Part shown: one piece after another, positions 1-8,382 of the stretch
How positions within the stretch are numbered: position 1 is the stretch's first letter
Layout: each line of letters opens with the position of its first letter
Assembly (NCBI GenBank): GCA_963710205.1
Contig: CAVPZG010000004.1
Coordinates: forward strand, 248,001-312,000
DNA from: Pacificimonas sp963710205
Lineage (GTDB): Bacteria > Pseudomonadota > Alphaproteobacteria > Sphingomonadales > Sphingomonadaceae
DNA length: 64,000 nt
Reading direction: 5' to 3'
The notes under the pieces: model-generated
Seen by the model: only the letters and a program-made list of their open reading frames with translations
Told to the model about the DNA's origin: nothing
The model's database searches: none
Position numbers and translations under genes: made by a program

Positions 1-2
1 TC

Positions 3-623
3 GATATATCGGGAATCTTGTCGAGCGATTTCATCACCGCGGCCGATATCGAGGCGGGCCGTTATGACGGGGCACGGGCGGAGTTGATGCTGGTGGACTG
101 GAGCGCGCCGGACGCGGGCGCGCTGGTTCTGACGCGGGGAACCTTGGGGGCGATCCGCGTGCGCGGCGGCATGTTCGAGGCCGAATTGCGAACCGCCGAG
201 ACGCTGCTGAACAGGGTCCCCGTCGAACTGACGACGCCTGAATGCAGGGCGCGGCTGGGCGATGCGCGCTGCGGCGTGGACATGGCGGCGCGGCGGCGGG
301 AGGCCGTCGTTTCCGAAGTGCTGGACGTGGGCGAAGTGCTGGTGTCGCCGGCGCCCGCCGACGGCGTGCATGACTATGGGCGCCTCAGGGCAATGTCAGG
401 CGCGCTGGCGGGAGTGGATGTTGGCATCGCGCGGAGTTCAGGAGGGGTGCTGCGGCTGGACGACGATGCGCGCGGGCTGGCGGTGGGCGACCGGGTGCTG
501 CTGACCGAAGGCTGCGACCGGCGCTGGGTGACCTGCCGGGAACGGTTCCGCAATGGCGACAATTTTCGCGGTGAGCCGTTCGTGCCCGGGCGGGATAGCG
601 TGCTGCGCTATCCCGGGTTGTAA
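3..623 (+). CDS. GTA tail protein g13 homologue (DUF2163), 5' end outside window
   Basis: The open frame runs in from the window edge (D-I-S-G-I before L-S-S-D-F-I), so the true start lies upstream and about 207 residues are visible. The N-terminal part matches the DUF2163 pattern (TAADIEAGRYDGA, then LMLVDW), and the C-terminus keeps the typical F-RNGDNFRGEPFVPG-D signature. In Rhodobacter-type gene transfer agents this protein (g13) sits in the distal tail/baseplate, between g12 and the NlpC/P60 peptidase g14. The next gene here is that peptidase, which supports the call. It is probably co-transcribed with the rest of the GTA cluster. Confidence 0.85.
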   Translation, partial: DISGILSSDFITAADIEAGRYDGARAELMLVDWSAPDAGALVLTRGTLGAIRVRGGMFEAELRTAETLLNRVPVELTTPECRARLGDARCGVDMAARRREAVVSEVLDVGEVLVSPAPADGVHDYGRLRAMSGALAGVDVGIARSSGGVLRLDDDARGLAVGDRVLLTEGCDRRWVTCRERFRNGDNFRGEPFVPGRDSVLRYPGL

Positions 624-624
624 A

Positions 625-1098
625 GTGCGGAACGAACGCCTGGCCCTGCGCGCGCCTGTCACTTGCCCCCTCTCCCAATCTCTCTCCAGCGGGGAGAGAC
701 GAAGCCTGGTTGTCGCTGCGGCGCGGGCCGCCGTTGGCACGCGGACACGGGCGCAGGGGCGGGTGGCCGGACTGGCGCTCGACTGTGTGGGACTGGCGGC
801 GCTGGCATTGAAGGCGGGCGGGGCGCGGTTCGATGTGCCCGCGGATTATTGCCTGCGGGCGGACAACCGGGCGCGGCTGGTCGAGGGATTGCGGGGGGCG
901 GGGCTGGCGCGGGTGGACCGCGCGCCGCTGGCGGGCGACGTGCTGATGATCGAGGTCGCGCCGGGGCAGGTGCATCTGGCGGTTGCAACGGAAGCGGGGC
1001 GGGCGGTTCACGCGCATTTCGGCGTGGGGCGCGTGGTGGAGGCCGAGCTGCCGGAAGACTGGCGGGTGCTGGGGGTTTGGGCGCTGGCTGACGCCTAG
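625..1098 (+). CDS. GTA NlpC/P60-family peptidase (g14 homologue)
   Basis: Papain-like NlpC/P60 cell-wall peptidase of the GTA tail, expected to open peptidoglycan during particle entry. The catalytic Cys lies in LDCVGL (residue 54 from the chosen start) and the His in GQVHLAV. The family's opening helix (VVAAARAAVGTRTRAQGR) only begins near residue 29. The start is uncertain: a GTG at 625, one base after the g13 stop, is the nearest in-frame choice and has no clear ribosome site. The codons between it and the domain read through a GC-rich palindrome (681-699), so about 27 N-terminal residues appear to be repeat-derived. Domain call is firm; start is weak. Confidence 0.75.
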   Translation: MRNERLALRAPVTCPLSQSLSSGERRSLVVAAARAAVGTRTRAQGRVAGLALDCVGLAALALKAGGARFDVPADYCLRADNRARLVEGLRGAGLARVDRAPLAGDVLMIEVAPGQVHLAVATEAGRAVHAHFGVGRVVEAELPEDWRVLGVWALADA

Positions 1099-1400
1099 AA
1101 ATTTAGTTCCACAGGCTGAACGCCCTGAGCAAGTTGCAGCTGTCACCAAAGCTCAAATGATTACTTTCACCGAAGTCTCCTTTTGCCGGAAACCTTCCTG
1201 CAAGTTGACCAGCCCATGAACCGAAAAATTGAATTACTGTCGAAACGACAGCACAGAATTTGTTGCCTGGGTAACGGCAACGCATCTCAATAGCATTGTG
1301 ACCGCTGACGCGGGTCTTTCCTGTGGCGCCCTGGCGGGTGCGTATCCTCCCCTTGCCCCTTCTCTCGCAAGAAGGGGACGTCTTGTTTTGGAGATAGCTG
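1099..1400. repeat. Non-coding insert with REP-like hairpin between GTA g14 and g15
   Basis: This 302-base stretch separates two genes that are normally adjacent in GTA clusters. It is visibly richer in A and T than its flanks and I find no convincing protein in it. Near its end is an 8-bp hairpin, CCCCTTCT at 1356-1363 and AGAAGGGG at 1370-1377, of the same style as palindromes at 681-699, 29828-29848 and 59433-59470. A GGAG ribosome site for g15 follows shortly before 1401. Whether it holds a promoter is unknown. Confidence 0.5.
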
Positions 1401-3602
1401 ATGGCGACTGTCGTTTTGACGGCGGTGGGCTCCGCCGTGGGCGGGCCTGTGGGGTCCGCGATCGGGGCGACTGTGGGTTCGTTAATCGACGCCAAGCTGT
1501 TCGCGCCCAAGGGGCGGGAAGGGCCGCGGCTCGCGGATCTGTCGGTACAGGGAAGCGACTATGGAACACCGCTGGCGCGGCACTATGGGGTCGTGCGCTC
1601 CGCTGGGACGGTGATCTGGTCATCGGGGCTGAAGGAGACGGCGCACCGGTCGGGCGGCGGCAAAAAGTCGGGCGGGCGGACGACGACCTATAGCTATTCG
1701 GCGAGCTTTGCGGTGGCCTTCGCGGCGCGGCGGATCGAACGGGTCGGGCGCATCTGGGCGGATGGCAAGCTGCTGCGCGGCGCGGCGGGCGATCTGCAGG
1801 CGGGCGGTGCGATACGCATATATTCGGGGAGCGAGCGGCAACGGCCCGATCCGCTGCTGGTCGCGGAACTGGGCGTTGGCGCGGCACCGGCGCATCGTGG
1901 GCTGGCCTATGCGGTGTTCGAAGGACTGGAACTGGCGGACTTCGCCAACCGGATCCCCAATCTGAGCTTCGAGATCTTCGCCGACGCAGGCGGCACGGCG
2001 CCGGGCGCGGTACTGGCCGACCTGGCGCGCAGCGGCGGAGGGACGGCTAAGGTGTCCGGACTGGACCGCGCGATGACCGGCTTTTCGGCCTCGCGCAATT
2101 CCGTACTCGCCGCTTATGTCGCGGCACTGGACGTGCTGCAGCCAGTCGCGGCGCGGTCGGGGCCGGAGGGACTGATCTTCACGGCGCGCGGTATGGGCAA
2201 TTCCGTCCTGATTTCGAAAGCGGACCTGCTGCCGCTGGAGGCCGGAACGGCGGACTTCGGCGAAACGGCGCGGGCAGGATATGAGGATCTACCAGCGGCG
2301 CTGACGCTGGCGGCGAACGATCCGGCACGCGATCATCAGCCAAGCGTGCAGAGGGCGTTGCGGGCGCAGGCGGGCGCGGGCGGGGAGGCGCATGTGGATT
2401 TGCCCGCCAGCCTGACGGCGGTGGAGGCAAAGCGGATCGCCGAAGCCTATCTGGCGGAACTCTGGGCGCGGCGCGGGGAGGCGACACGCAGGCTGCGGCT
2501 GTCGTCGGCGATGCCCGTCCCGGGCAGCCTGCTGCGGTTGCCGGACGGTGACTGGCATGTGCGACGGACAGAGATTGAGGGGCTGGGGCTGACGGTTCAG
2601 CTGGAACGGCGGCGGGGCGGTGCCCGGGTCGCACCGGAAGCGGACGGCGGCGTTGCCGACCTGCCGCTGGATATTCCGCAGGGAGCGACGGTGCTGCGCG
2701 CGCTGGAACTGCCGGGGATTGGGGGCGAGACGGAGGATATGGCGCGGGTCTGGCTGGCGGCGGGCGGTGCAAGCGATGGCTGGCGACGCGCGGAACTGTG
2801 GACCAGCGCGGATGCGGGGGCGAGCTGGACGTCGGTAGGGATAGCCTCGACCGCGGCAAGAATGGGCGTCGTTCGCGAGGCGCTGCCGCCCGCGGACTGG
2901 TCGCGCTGGGATGAAACAAATCACCTGACGGTGGATCTGCTGGACAGTCAGACGCTGGAAAGCCGGGCGCGCGCAAGCGTGCAGGCAGGCGCGAACCTGG
3001 CGCTGGTCGGGAACGAACTGGTGCAGTTCGCGCGGGCGGAGCAACTGGATGCGCGGGTCTGGCGACTGACCGGCCTTTTACGGGGGCGGCGGGGGACAGA
3101 GGCCGCTGTGCCCGGACATGCGGTCGGTGAGCCCTTCCTGCTGCTGGAACCCGAAGCGCTGTTTCCGCTGGATGTGCCGCTGGCGCAGCTGGGTGCGTCT
3201 TTGCTGGTGAAAGCCGCGGGACCGGCGGATTCGGTTGCGGCGGCGGAAAGCGTGGAGATGGGCGTGACGGGCAAATCGCTGCGGCCGTTGTCGCCGGTGC
3301 ATGGGCGCGCATGGTTCGAGGCTGACGGCACGCTGGTCGTGCGCTGGGTGCGGCGGAGCCGGCAGGGCTATGGCTGGACCGAGCGAACGGACGTGCCGCT
3401 GCAGGAGGATGGCGAACGCTATGCGCTGCGGCTGGAAATGAACGGACGCCACATTGAGGCGGCGGTGGATTCCGCCGAGTGGCGGCTGGACTTAACGGCG
3501 CAGACCGCTGCCTTTGGCGCGCCTGTTGCCGGCGCCGTTCTGACGGTGAGACAGATAAGTGCGCGGGTCGGTCCGGGCGATGCGATGACATTGCAAATCT
3601 GA
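1401..3602 (+). CDS. GTA tail host-specificity protein (g15-type), short form
   Basis: A 733-residue phage/GTA tail tip protein. The N-terminus has the glycine-rich hydrophobic segment GSAVGGPVGSAIGATVGSLID followed by the g15 core (PLARHYGVVRSAGTVIWSS, then TYSYSASFAVAF and IGRIWADG-like RVGRIWADGK). Classical g15 proteins are near 1300 residues and carry a GTA TIM-barrel domain; I see no room for it here, so this is the short version. The C-terminal half is beta-rich, consistent with a fibronectin-like tail tip. A GGAG site precedes the ATG. Role inferred: contact with the recipient cell surface. Confidence 0.8.
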   Translation: MATVVLTAVGSAVGGPVGSAIGATVGSLIDAKLFAPKGREGPRLADLSVQGSDYGTPLARHYGVVRSAGTVIWSSGLKETAHRSGGGKKSGGRTTTYSYSASFAVAFAARRIERVGRIWADGKLLRGAAGDLQAGGAIRIYSGSERQRPDPLLVAELGVGAAPAHRGLAYAVFEGLELADFANRIPNLSFEIFADAGGTAPGAVLADLARSGGGTAKVSGLDRAMTGFSASRNSVLAAYVAALDVLQPVAARSGPEGLIFTARGMGNSVLISKADLLPLEAGTADFGETARAGYEDLPAALTLAANDPARDHQPSVQRALRAQAGAGGEAHVDLPASLTAVEAKRIAEAYLAELWARRGEATRRLRLSSAMPVPGSLLRLPDGDWHVRRTEIEGLGLTVQLERRRGGARVAPEADGGVADLPLDIPQGATVLRALELPGIGGETEDMARVWLAAGGASDGWRRAELWTSADAGASWTSVGIASTAARMGVVREALPPADWSRWDETNHLTVDLLDSQTLESRARASVQAGANLALVGNELVQFARAEQLDARVWRLTGLLRGRRGTEAAVPGHAVGEPFLLLEPEALFPLDVPLAQLGASLLVKAAGPADSVAAAESVEMGVTGKSLRPLSPVHGRAWFEADGTLVVRWVRRSRQGYGWTERTDVPLQEDGERYALRLEMNGRHIEAAVDSAEWRLDLTAQTAAFGAPVAGAVLTVRQISARVGPGDAMTLQI

Positions 3603-3616
3603 AGGGGGGATATTTC

Positions 3617-4111
3617 ATGGCGGAAATGACGACGCGGCTGGCGCTGCCGCTGATGCAGGCGGCGCAGGCGCAAAAGGAACTGACGCATAATGCGGCACTG
3701 CATGATCTGGACGGATGGCTGCACCCCGTGATGGAAAGCCGGACCGTTGTGGTCCCGCCTGACATGCCGGAACCAGGCCCTGGCTGGATCGTACCGGCGG
3801 GAGCGGAGGGGGAGTGGTCGGGCCATGAGGGCAAGATCGCACGACATGACGGCCGGTGGAGATTCCAGGCGCCGCCAGTCGGCCTGCTCGCCTGGATCAG
3901 GGACGAGAATGCCCTCTTGTGTCATGGCGGGACGGGGTGGCAGGATGAGCTGCCGGTTGCGGGGCTTTCTATCGACGGCCGAAAGGTGCTGTCGGCGCCT
4001 CCGGAAGCGGTGGTGGAACCGGCCGGAGGCGCGACCGTGGACGTTGAAGCGCGCGCGACGCTCTCTCAACTGATCCTGAATTTGCGCACACTGGGCCTGA
4101 TTTCCACTTAG
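3617..4111 (+). CDS. DUF2793 domain protein, GTA-associated
   Basis: A 164-residue protein starting MAEMTTRLALPLMQAAQAQKE; the LPLMQAAQAQKELTHNAAL segment is the hallmark of DUF2793, found next to alphaproteobacterial GTA and prophage tail genes. The ATG at 3617 is preceded by GAAGGGGG at 3601-3608, which overlaps the g15 stop, so the two are translationally linked. Tryptophan- and proline-rich repeats (GRWRF, GTGWQDELP) suggest a beta-structured tail or fibre accessory. Molecular role is not known. It is the last gene of the GTA block; the next gene is an unrelated outer-membrane protein. Confidence 0.8.
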   Translation: MAEMTTRLALPLMQAAQAQKELTHNAALHDLDGWLHPVMESRTVVVPPDMPEPGPGWIVPAGAEGEWSGHEGKIARHDGRWRFQAPPVGLLAWIRDENALLCHGGTGWQDELPVAGLSIDGRKVLSAPPEAVVEPAGGATVDVEARATLSQLILNLRTLGLIST

Positions 4112-4176
4112 CCCGCGAGAGGAGTGCGTCTTTTTTGCAACAATTCTCAATCTTTCTCTACTTGCGATGGAAAAAG

Positions 4177-4206
4177 TTGGCTTGTAGGGCGTTGGGCGCT
4201 TATTCT
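4177..4206 (+). promoter_or_regulatory. Candidate sigma-70-type promoter for the OmpA gene
   Basis: TTGGCT at 4177-4182 and TATTCT at 4201-4206 are separated by 18 bases, 36 bases before the OmpA ATG. The surrounding 130 bases are AT-rich compared with coding neighbours. This is a pattern match only. Confidence 0.35.
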
Positions 4207-4242
4207 GATAAAGAATGCAGTAGTCCATGAAAGGGGAATATT

Positions 4243-5397
4243 ATGCGTAATCTGGTTCTTGCGGCGGCTCTCGCCGGCACGGCCATGGCGACGCCAGCAA
4301 TGGCGCGCGATGGTGCGTGGTATGTTGGTTTGGAGGGCGGTGCCCTTCTTGCCGAAAATAGCGATTTTGACGTTACCGGCTCTGCTGGCTCAGCAACCGA
4401 TGGTATTCAAATCGATTATAAGCCCGGCTATGATGTCGACGGCATCGTCGGCTATGACTTCGGCGCTTTCCGCTCCGAGTTCGAGCTTGGCTACAAGGTT
4501 GCCAATCTTGACGAAATCACGCTCGCTCTGCCCGCCGGCGCCGGTTTGCGCGGCGGCGACGGCAATTCCGTTGCCCGTGGCGTCTATAACTCGGGTGTCT
4601 TCAACGCAGCTGACGGTGCTACGCGCACACTGAGCTTCATGTTGAACGGCATGTTCGACTTTGGCGGCGAAGACAGCCCCTGGAGCGCGTCAATCGGTGG
4701 CGGTGTCGGTGTGGCCCGTGTCGAAGCTGACATCTATCAGCTGCAGGAGGGCGGTGCCGCCTTCGCTGATGACAGTGACACTGGTTTCGCATGGCAGGTT
4801 CTTGCCGGCGTTCGCCGCGAGCTCACCGATAGCCTCGATCTTGGTCTGAAGTATCGTTATTTCACAGCACCTGGTGTTGGTCTTGTCGGTAACCAGGGTC
4901 AGAGCATTGACGGCGACTTCCGCAGCCACTCGCTGCTGGCAAGCCTGATCCTGAACTTTGGCGAGCCGGAAGCACCGCCTCCGCCGCCGCCTCCTCCGCC
5001 CCCGCCGCCGCCCGCGACGACACCTCCGCCGCCGCCGCCTCCGGCTGCAGTGGTCGAGCAGAACTTCATCGTGTTCTTCGACTGGGATGAGTCCGACATC
5101 ACGCCGGAAGCTGCGGACACGCTGAACCAGGCTGCACAGGCCTATAAGGACGGCGCGAAGACGAGCGTTACGCTTGCCGGTCACGCTGACAAGTCCGGTT
5201 CCGCTTCGTACAACGTTGGCCTGAGCCAGCGCCGTGCGGATGCTGTTCGTGACTACATGTCCGGTCAGGGCGTGCCTGCCGGTACGATTTCGACGGAAGC
5301 CTTCGGTGAAAGCCGTCCGCTCGTTGAAACCGCCGACGGTGTGCGCGAGCCGCAGAACCGCCGTGTGGAAATCATGCTCGGCGGTGCCAGCATGTAA
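4243..5397 (+). CDS. OmpA-family outer-membrane protein with proline-rich hinge
   Basis: A 384-residue cell-envelope protein in three parts. Residues 1-21 form a signal peptide ending ATPAMA. Residues about 22-244 are an outer-membrane beta-barrel of the OmpA/Omp25 type. A run of prolines broken by alanine and threonine (about 245-268) is a hinge, followed by an OmpA-like peptidoglycan-binding domain (about 272-384) with FFDWDESDITPEA, GHADKSGS and NRRVEIML. It anchors the outer membrane to the cell wall. GGGG ribosome site (AAAGGGGAATATT) precedes the ATG. A strong terminator follows, so it is probably a single-gene, highly expressed unit. Codon use is less GC-skewed than the GTA genes. Confidence 0.93.
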   Translation: MRNLVLAAALAGTAMATPAMARDGAWYVGLEGGALLAENSDFDVTGSAGSATDGIQIDYKPGYDVDGIVGYDFGAFRSEFELGYKVANLDEITLALPAGAGLRGGDGNSVARGVYNSGVFNAADGATRTLSFMLNGMFDFGGEDSPWSASIGGGVGVARVEADIYQLQEGGAAFADDSDTGFAWQVLAGVRRELTDSLDLGLKYRYFTAPGVGLVGNQGQSIDGDFRSHSLLASLILNFGEPEAPPPPPPPPPPPPPATTPPPPPPPAAVVEQNFIVFFDWDESDITPEAADTLNQAAQAYKDGAKTSVTLAGHADKSGSASYNVGLSQRRADAVRDYMSGQGVPAGTISTEAFGESRPLVETADGVREPQNRRVEIMLGGASM

Positions 5398-5442
5398 TCC
5401 AGCCGGTCAGAACCCCGGTTCTGATCGACGGTTTGAGAATGA

Positions 5443-5471
5443 GGGGCTGCCCGAAAGGGTGGCCCCTTTTT
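5443..5471 (+). terminator. Intrinsic terminator after the OmpA gene
   Basis: GGGGCTGCCC at 5443-5452 pairs with GGGTGGCCCC at 5457-5466 around a GAAA tetraloop and is followed by TTTTT. It lies 46 bases past the OmpA stop. Confidence 0.9.
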
Positions 5472-5867
5472 CTATTCTGACTACTGGAATGGAATGGCTA
5501 GCCGGTCCTGGGGCCAGGCACTGGCGGGAACTGGATGCCGTGGCCAGCGGCGTGACGATCGACGCAAGATATTTTGACAGAAGTCCTGCCGCTCTGACGC
5601 CAGCGGCGCAGGAGCGGCCGATTTCCGTGCTCAGGGGTCGTTGGTGTTCGGGTAATGCCGGGAGACCGCCTGAACGTTCCGGACCCACCCTTTAGCTGCC
5701 TGTCAAACGGTCGGATGTGAAGGCCGATCATGCGGCGTGCCGGCGGTGCGCTTTGCAGATTGAATATGCCGGGGGGTTCTATTCAGGCGGCCAGAGCGGC
5801 GCGGACAGTCATTAGCCGCGGATCGAAACGCCAGCCTTGGTGCGAGATTTGGCGACCCGATTTTCGC
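5472..5867. other. Gap without a recognisable gene
   Basis: About 400 bases between two convergent terminators. Short open frames on both strands lack family resemblance, ribosome sites and consistent codon bias. I looked for SRP RNA, 6S and tRNA signatures and found none that I can support. No repeat stands out. Confidence 0.5.
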
Positions 5868-5907
5868 AAAGAAAAGGCCGCCTGCATCCCGAAGGAGGCG
5901 GGCGGCC
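5868..5907 (-). terminator. Intrinsic terminator for the SCP2 gene
   Basis: On the minus strand GGCCGCCCGCC pairs imperfectly with GCAGGCGGCC and is followed by TTTTCTTT. It begins about 26 bases past the SCP2 stop. Confidence 0.8.
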
Positions 5908-5933
5908 CGTTCAGCCAGAGAACGATATGTCTT

Positions 5934-6233
5934 CTAGCCGAGAATCTTTCCAAGCTGCATGGCGACGGACATGTCGCCTTCGACTTTCAACTTGCCCTGC
6001 ATGAAAGCCATCTGCGGGTTGGTGTTGCCGGCAGCAATGCTTTCAAAATCATCCTTGGTGACTTTCACCGTGCAGTCCGTGGGTTCGTTCGCATTGTCGA
6101 CAACCGCGGGGCTGACCGTATCGTCGATGCGGACAACGCCATCGTCGCCGAAGTCGAATTTCACGCTTTTGCCGAGGCCAGCGCCTGCGCCAACACGAGC
6201 GCGCATATTCTCGGTAATGTCGTCAACGGTCAT
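5934..6233 (-). CDS. SCP2 sterol-binding domain protein
   Basis: A 99-residue single-domain protein of the SCP-2 sterol/lipid-transfer family: FDFGDDGVVRIDD, then DCTVKVTKDDFESIAAG and MAFMQGKLKVEGDMSVAMQLGKIL, the standard order of strands and the lipid-tunnel helix. No signal peptide, so cytoplasmic. Likely binds acyl chains or other hydrophobic ligands; the ligand is unknown. Its start has a good site (GGAGAGTGAGCAG before ATG). It lies 31 bases downstream of the lipoprotein gene on the same strand and is closed by its own terminator. Confidence 0.9.
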   Translation of the reverse strand: MTVDDITENMRARVGAGAGLGKSVKFDFGDDGVVRIDDTVSPAVVDNANEPTDCTVKVTKDDFESIAAGNTNPQMAFMQGKLKVEGDMSVAMQLGKILG

Positions 6234-6264
6234 CTGCTCACTCTCCTGATCGGTTAATTACGGT

Positions 6265-6576
6265 CTAGTTGCTTTCTTCTTCGGCAGGCATCTGCTGCGG
6301 CGGAGCCTCGTCGCCCACCGGTGACGGTTCATCGTCACCGAGCATGTCGATACCGGCATCCGCGGTTGCCGGGTCCATCATGGGCTCGACGCCGCCAGCC
6401 GCCGTATCGACGGACATGACGTCGATCGTGGATGCGTCGAAGTCGCTCTCGACTTCAGCGCCGCCGCCCATGACCGTGCCCTCATCGGCCTCGTCACCGC
6501 CACTGTCGCAGGCGGAAAGGGCGAGGGTCGCCGTGGCGGCGATCAGGCAGTGGCGTGCAAAACGGTATACGGACAT
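6265..6576 (-). CDS. Small acidic lipoprotein, function unknown
   Basis: A 103-residue protein. The N-terminus (MSVYRFARHCLIAATATLA) is a lipoprotein signal ending LSAC, so the mature protein is lipid-anchored at Cys. The rest is highly acidic and low in complexity (Asp, Glu, Ala, Met, Pro) with no fold I recognise. The ATG at 6576 is preferred over a TTG eight codons upstream because GGGAG lies between them at a usable distance. It is followed by the SCP2 gene. It could be a periplasmic spacer or ion-binding tail; that is speculation. Confidence 0.65.
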   Translation of the reverse strand: MSVYRFARHCLIAATATLALSACDSGGDEADEGTVMGGGAEVESDFDASTIDVMSVDTAAGGVEPMMDPATADAGIDMLGDDEPSPVGDEAPPQQMPAEEESN

Positions 6577-6731
6577 GTGCAATGAACTCCCGAAATCCAA
6601 TTCAGAAACGACCTAGCCGCTAAGGCTGTGTCGCCGCAAGTGCGCGCACATGGTTAGCGGCCCATTAACGCTTTCATAACCGTGCCGGGCGGAAGGTGCA
6701 TTTTGAACGGTTCCGCGAAGGGCCGGAAAGG

Positions 6732-7706
6732 ATGCGCAGGATCATGACACGCGACGACTGGCTGATGATGGCGGCTTATCTGCTGGGCGCTGCGGTGCTG
6801 AGCTGGCTGGGGCCCGACCTCTGGCGGCTTCCCGCTCCGCTTGCGATGACGGCAGCCTTCGCGGCCGCAGGCAGCTTTGCCGTGATCCACGTCCTGCTGC
6901 GCGTCTGGCAGCAATCTGATCTCGCAACCATGAAGCGGCCCGAAAGCGCCGACACGAGGACCGCGAAAGTCGCCGCGCCAGATGCCTTGCCATGTCAGCC
7001 GCCAGACGGAACCGGTCCGTCGGTAGAGGTTCGCGAACCGGTCGTGGCTGCCGCACCCGATAATGACGACGTCCTGGACGTCATGCCCGTGCCGGAAACA
7101 CCAGGCCAGCTGGTCATGCAACCGATCGTCAGTCTGCACGATGGCAGAACACGACATTTCGATGCCTGCCTTGGTGAAGCAGACGACATGGCGACCTATA
7201 TTGCGGAGGTCGTGGCCCTTGCCGCAAAAATGGGCTGTGCCGGCGCAGGCGCGCGCTTTTTCTGCGAGCTGAACAGGACCTCATTCGAGGATCCCGCATT
7301 TCGCGCTGAACTGGTTGCCGTCATGACGGCCACGCCCGAACTGGCTGGCCGTATTGTTTTTGAAATCGAGGCCGACATGATCCCCCAGATGGGAGAACTG
7401 GCCGCCGATATCAGCCGACTGGCTGAAGCCGGATTCGAGATTTGCGTGAAACTGGAAGATCCGTCCCAGCTGTCGGAAAGTTATCCAGGAACATTGCGCA
7501 AACTCGATTGGGCGGACTCATTGACCCTGACCGAAGGCGCGATCCTGGCGGCGAGGCGTTGCGGACTGAGCCTGATTCTGACCGGCGTCAACGACGCCAT
7601 CTCCGTCGAAGCGGCGCGGCGTCTGGGACTTTCACTGGCAAGCGGAACGGCACTGGGCAATGCCCGAACGGTGAGGCTGGATCTTTCAGTAAAGCAGGCC
7701 GCCTAA
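6732..7706 (+). CDS. Membrane-anchored degenerate EAL-domain protein
   Basis: About 324 residues. Two hydrophobic helices near the N-terminus (MMAAYLLGAAVLSWLG and MTAAFAAAGSFAVIHVLL) anchor it; a charged linker follows; the C-terminal 210 residues have an EAL fold (MQPIVSLHDGRT, FCELNRTSF, RIVFEIEADMI, GLSLASG). The catalytic E-A-L is replaced (HFDACL), so it probably lacks c-di-GMP phosphodiesterase activity and may bind c-di-GMP or a partner. This layout resembles TipF, the flagellar placement protein of Caulobacter, but I cannot prove orthology. GGAAAGG precedes the ATG at 6732; an ATG at 6744 is also possible. It converges with lipB. Confidence 0.65.
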   Translation: MRRIMTRDDWLMMAAYLLGAAVLSWLGPDLWRLPAPLAMTAAFAAAGSFAVIHVLLRVWQQSDLATMKRPESADTRTAKVAAPDALPCQPPDGTGPSVEVREPVVAAAPDNDDVLDVMPVPETPGQLVMQPIVSLHDGRTRHFDACLGEADDMATYIAEVVALAAKMGCAGAGARFFCELNRTSFEDPAFRAELVAVMTATPELAGRIVFEIEADMIPQMGELAADISRLAEAGFEICVKLEDPSQLSESYPGTLRKLDWADSLTLTEGAILAARRCGLSLILTGVNDAISVEAARRLGLSLASGTALGNARTVRLDLSVKQAA

Positions 7707-8314
7707 AAGGGGCAGGTTGCCCTCAGCGCGTCGTCCATCTGCGCCAGCCCCGCTTCGATCCCGAGCGCGGCAAGGCTGGTTACGGGATAGTCCGGCAGGC
7801 CGCAGGGCACGATGCCGTCATAATGCGACAGGTCGGGCGCGACGTTGATGGCCAGACCGTGCAGCGTGATCCATTTCCGGACACGAACACCGATGGCGGC
7901 AATCTTCGCTTCGCCTGCGGGCGTATCCACCCAGACCCCGACACGGCCCGGAATCGCGCGTCCGGCAATGCCGAAGCGGCCGATGGATGCGATGATCCAG
8001 ATTTCGAGAGCGGTTACATAGGCACGCACGTCGCGGTCACGTTTCGTGAGGTCGACGGCAGGGTAAACGACACGCTGGCCGGGACCGTGATAGGTATATT
8101 GTCCGCCGCGTCCGGTATCATAGACAGGAAAGCGGCCCGGGTCGGTCAGGTCGGCCGCGTTCGCACTGGTGCCGCCAGTGTAGAGCGGTGGATGCTCGAC
8201 GAGAAGTATTCGTTCTGATGCCGTGCCGCCATGAATGGCGGCGGCGCGGGCCTCCATATCGGACAGCGATACATCATAAGGCGTGAGTCCCGGCCAGACC
8301 TGCCATTCCGTCAT
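7703..8314 (-). CDS. lipB: Lipoyl(octanoyl) transferase LipB
   Basis: Transfers octanoate from acyl carrier protein to the lipoyl domains of 2-oxo-acid dehydrogenases and the glycine cleavage system; cytoplasmic. The sequence shows VEHPPLYTGGTSA, GRGGQYTYHGPGQRVVYPAVDL, the catalytic Lys in GEAKIAAIGVRVRKW, and the nucleophilic Cys in GIVPCGLP. Length 203 residues is normal. The start is set at MTEWQV (8314) since the longer version adds eleven unconserved residues. Its stop overlaps the end of the convergent EAL gene by a few bases. Confidence 0.95.
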   Translation of the reverse strand: MTEWQVWPGLTPYDVSLSDMEARAAAIHGGTASERILLVEHPPLYTGGTSANAADLTDPGRFPVYDTGRGGQYTYHGPGQRVVYPAVDLTKRDRDVRAYVTALEIWIIASIGRFGIAGRAIPGRVGVWVDTPAGEAKIAAIGVRVRKWITLHGLAINVAPDLSHYDGIVPCGLPDYPVTSLAALGIEAGLAQMDDALRATCPF

Positions 8315-8382
8315 GCCTTTACCTGCCGCTAACCATGGCGCGCGCATAAGGATGCGCGAACAGCCAGGCGGGACATGCGCGC

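Noticed and set aside
2179..3834. A 551-codon frame antisense to the GTA g15 gene
   Set aside because: Pro/Ala/Arg/Ser-rich shadow of a GC-rich gene without a plausible start site.
4974..5046. Simple repeat of CCG/CCT codons in the OmpA gene
   Set aside because: It is the in-frame proline hinge of the protein, not a separate repeat element.
5472..5867. Possible structural RNA (6S-like) in the gap after the OmpA terminator
   Set aside because: Short pairing segments exist, but no promoter, no conserved core that I can identify and no terminator belonging to it.
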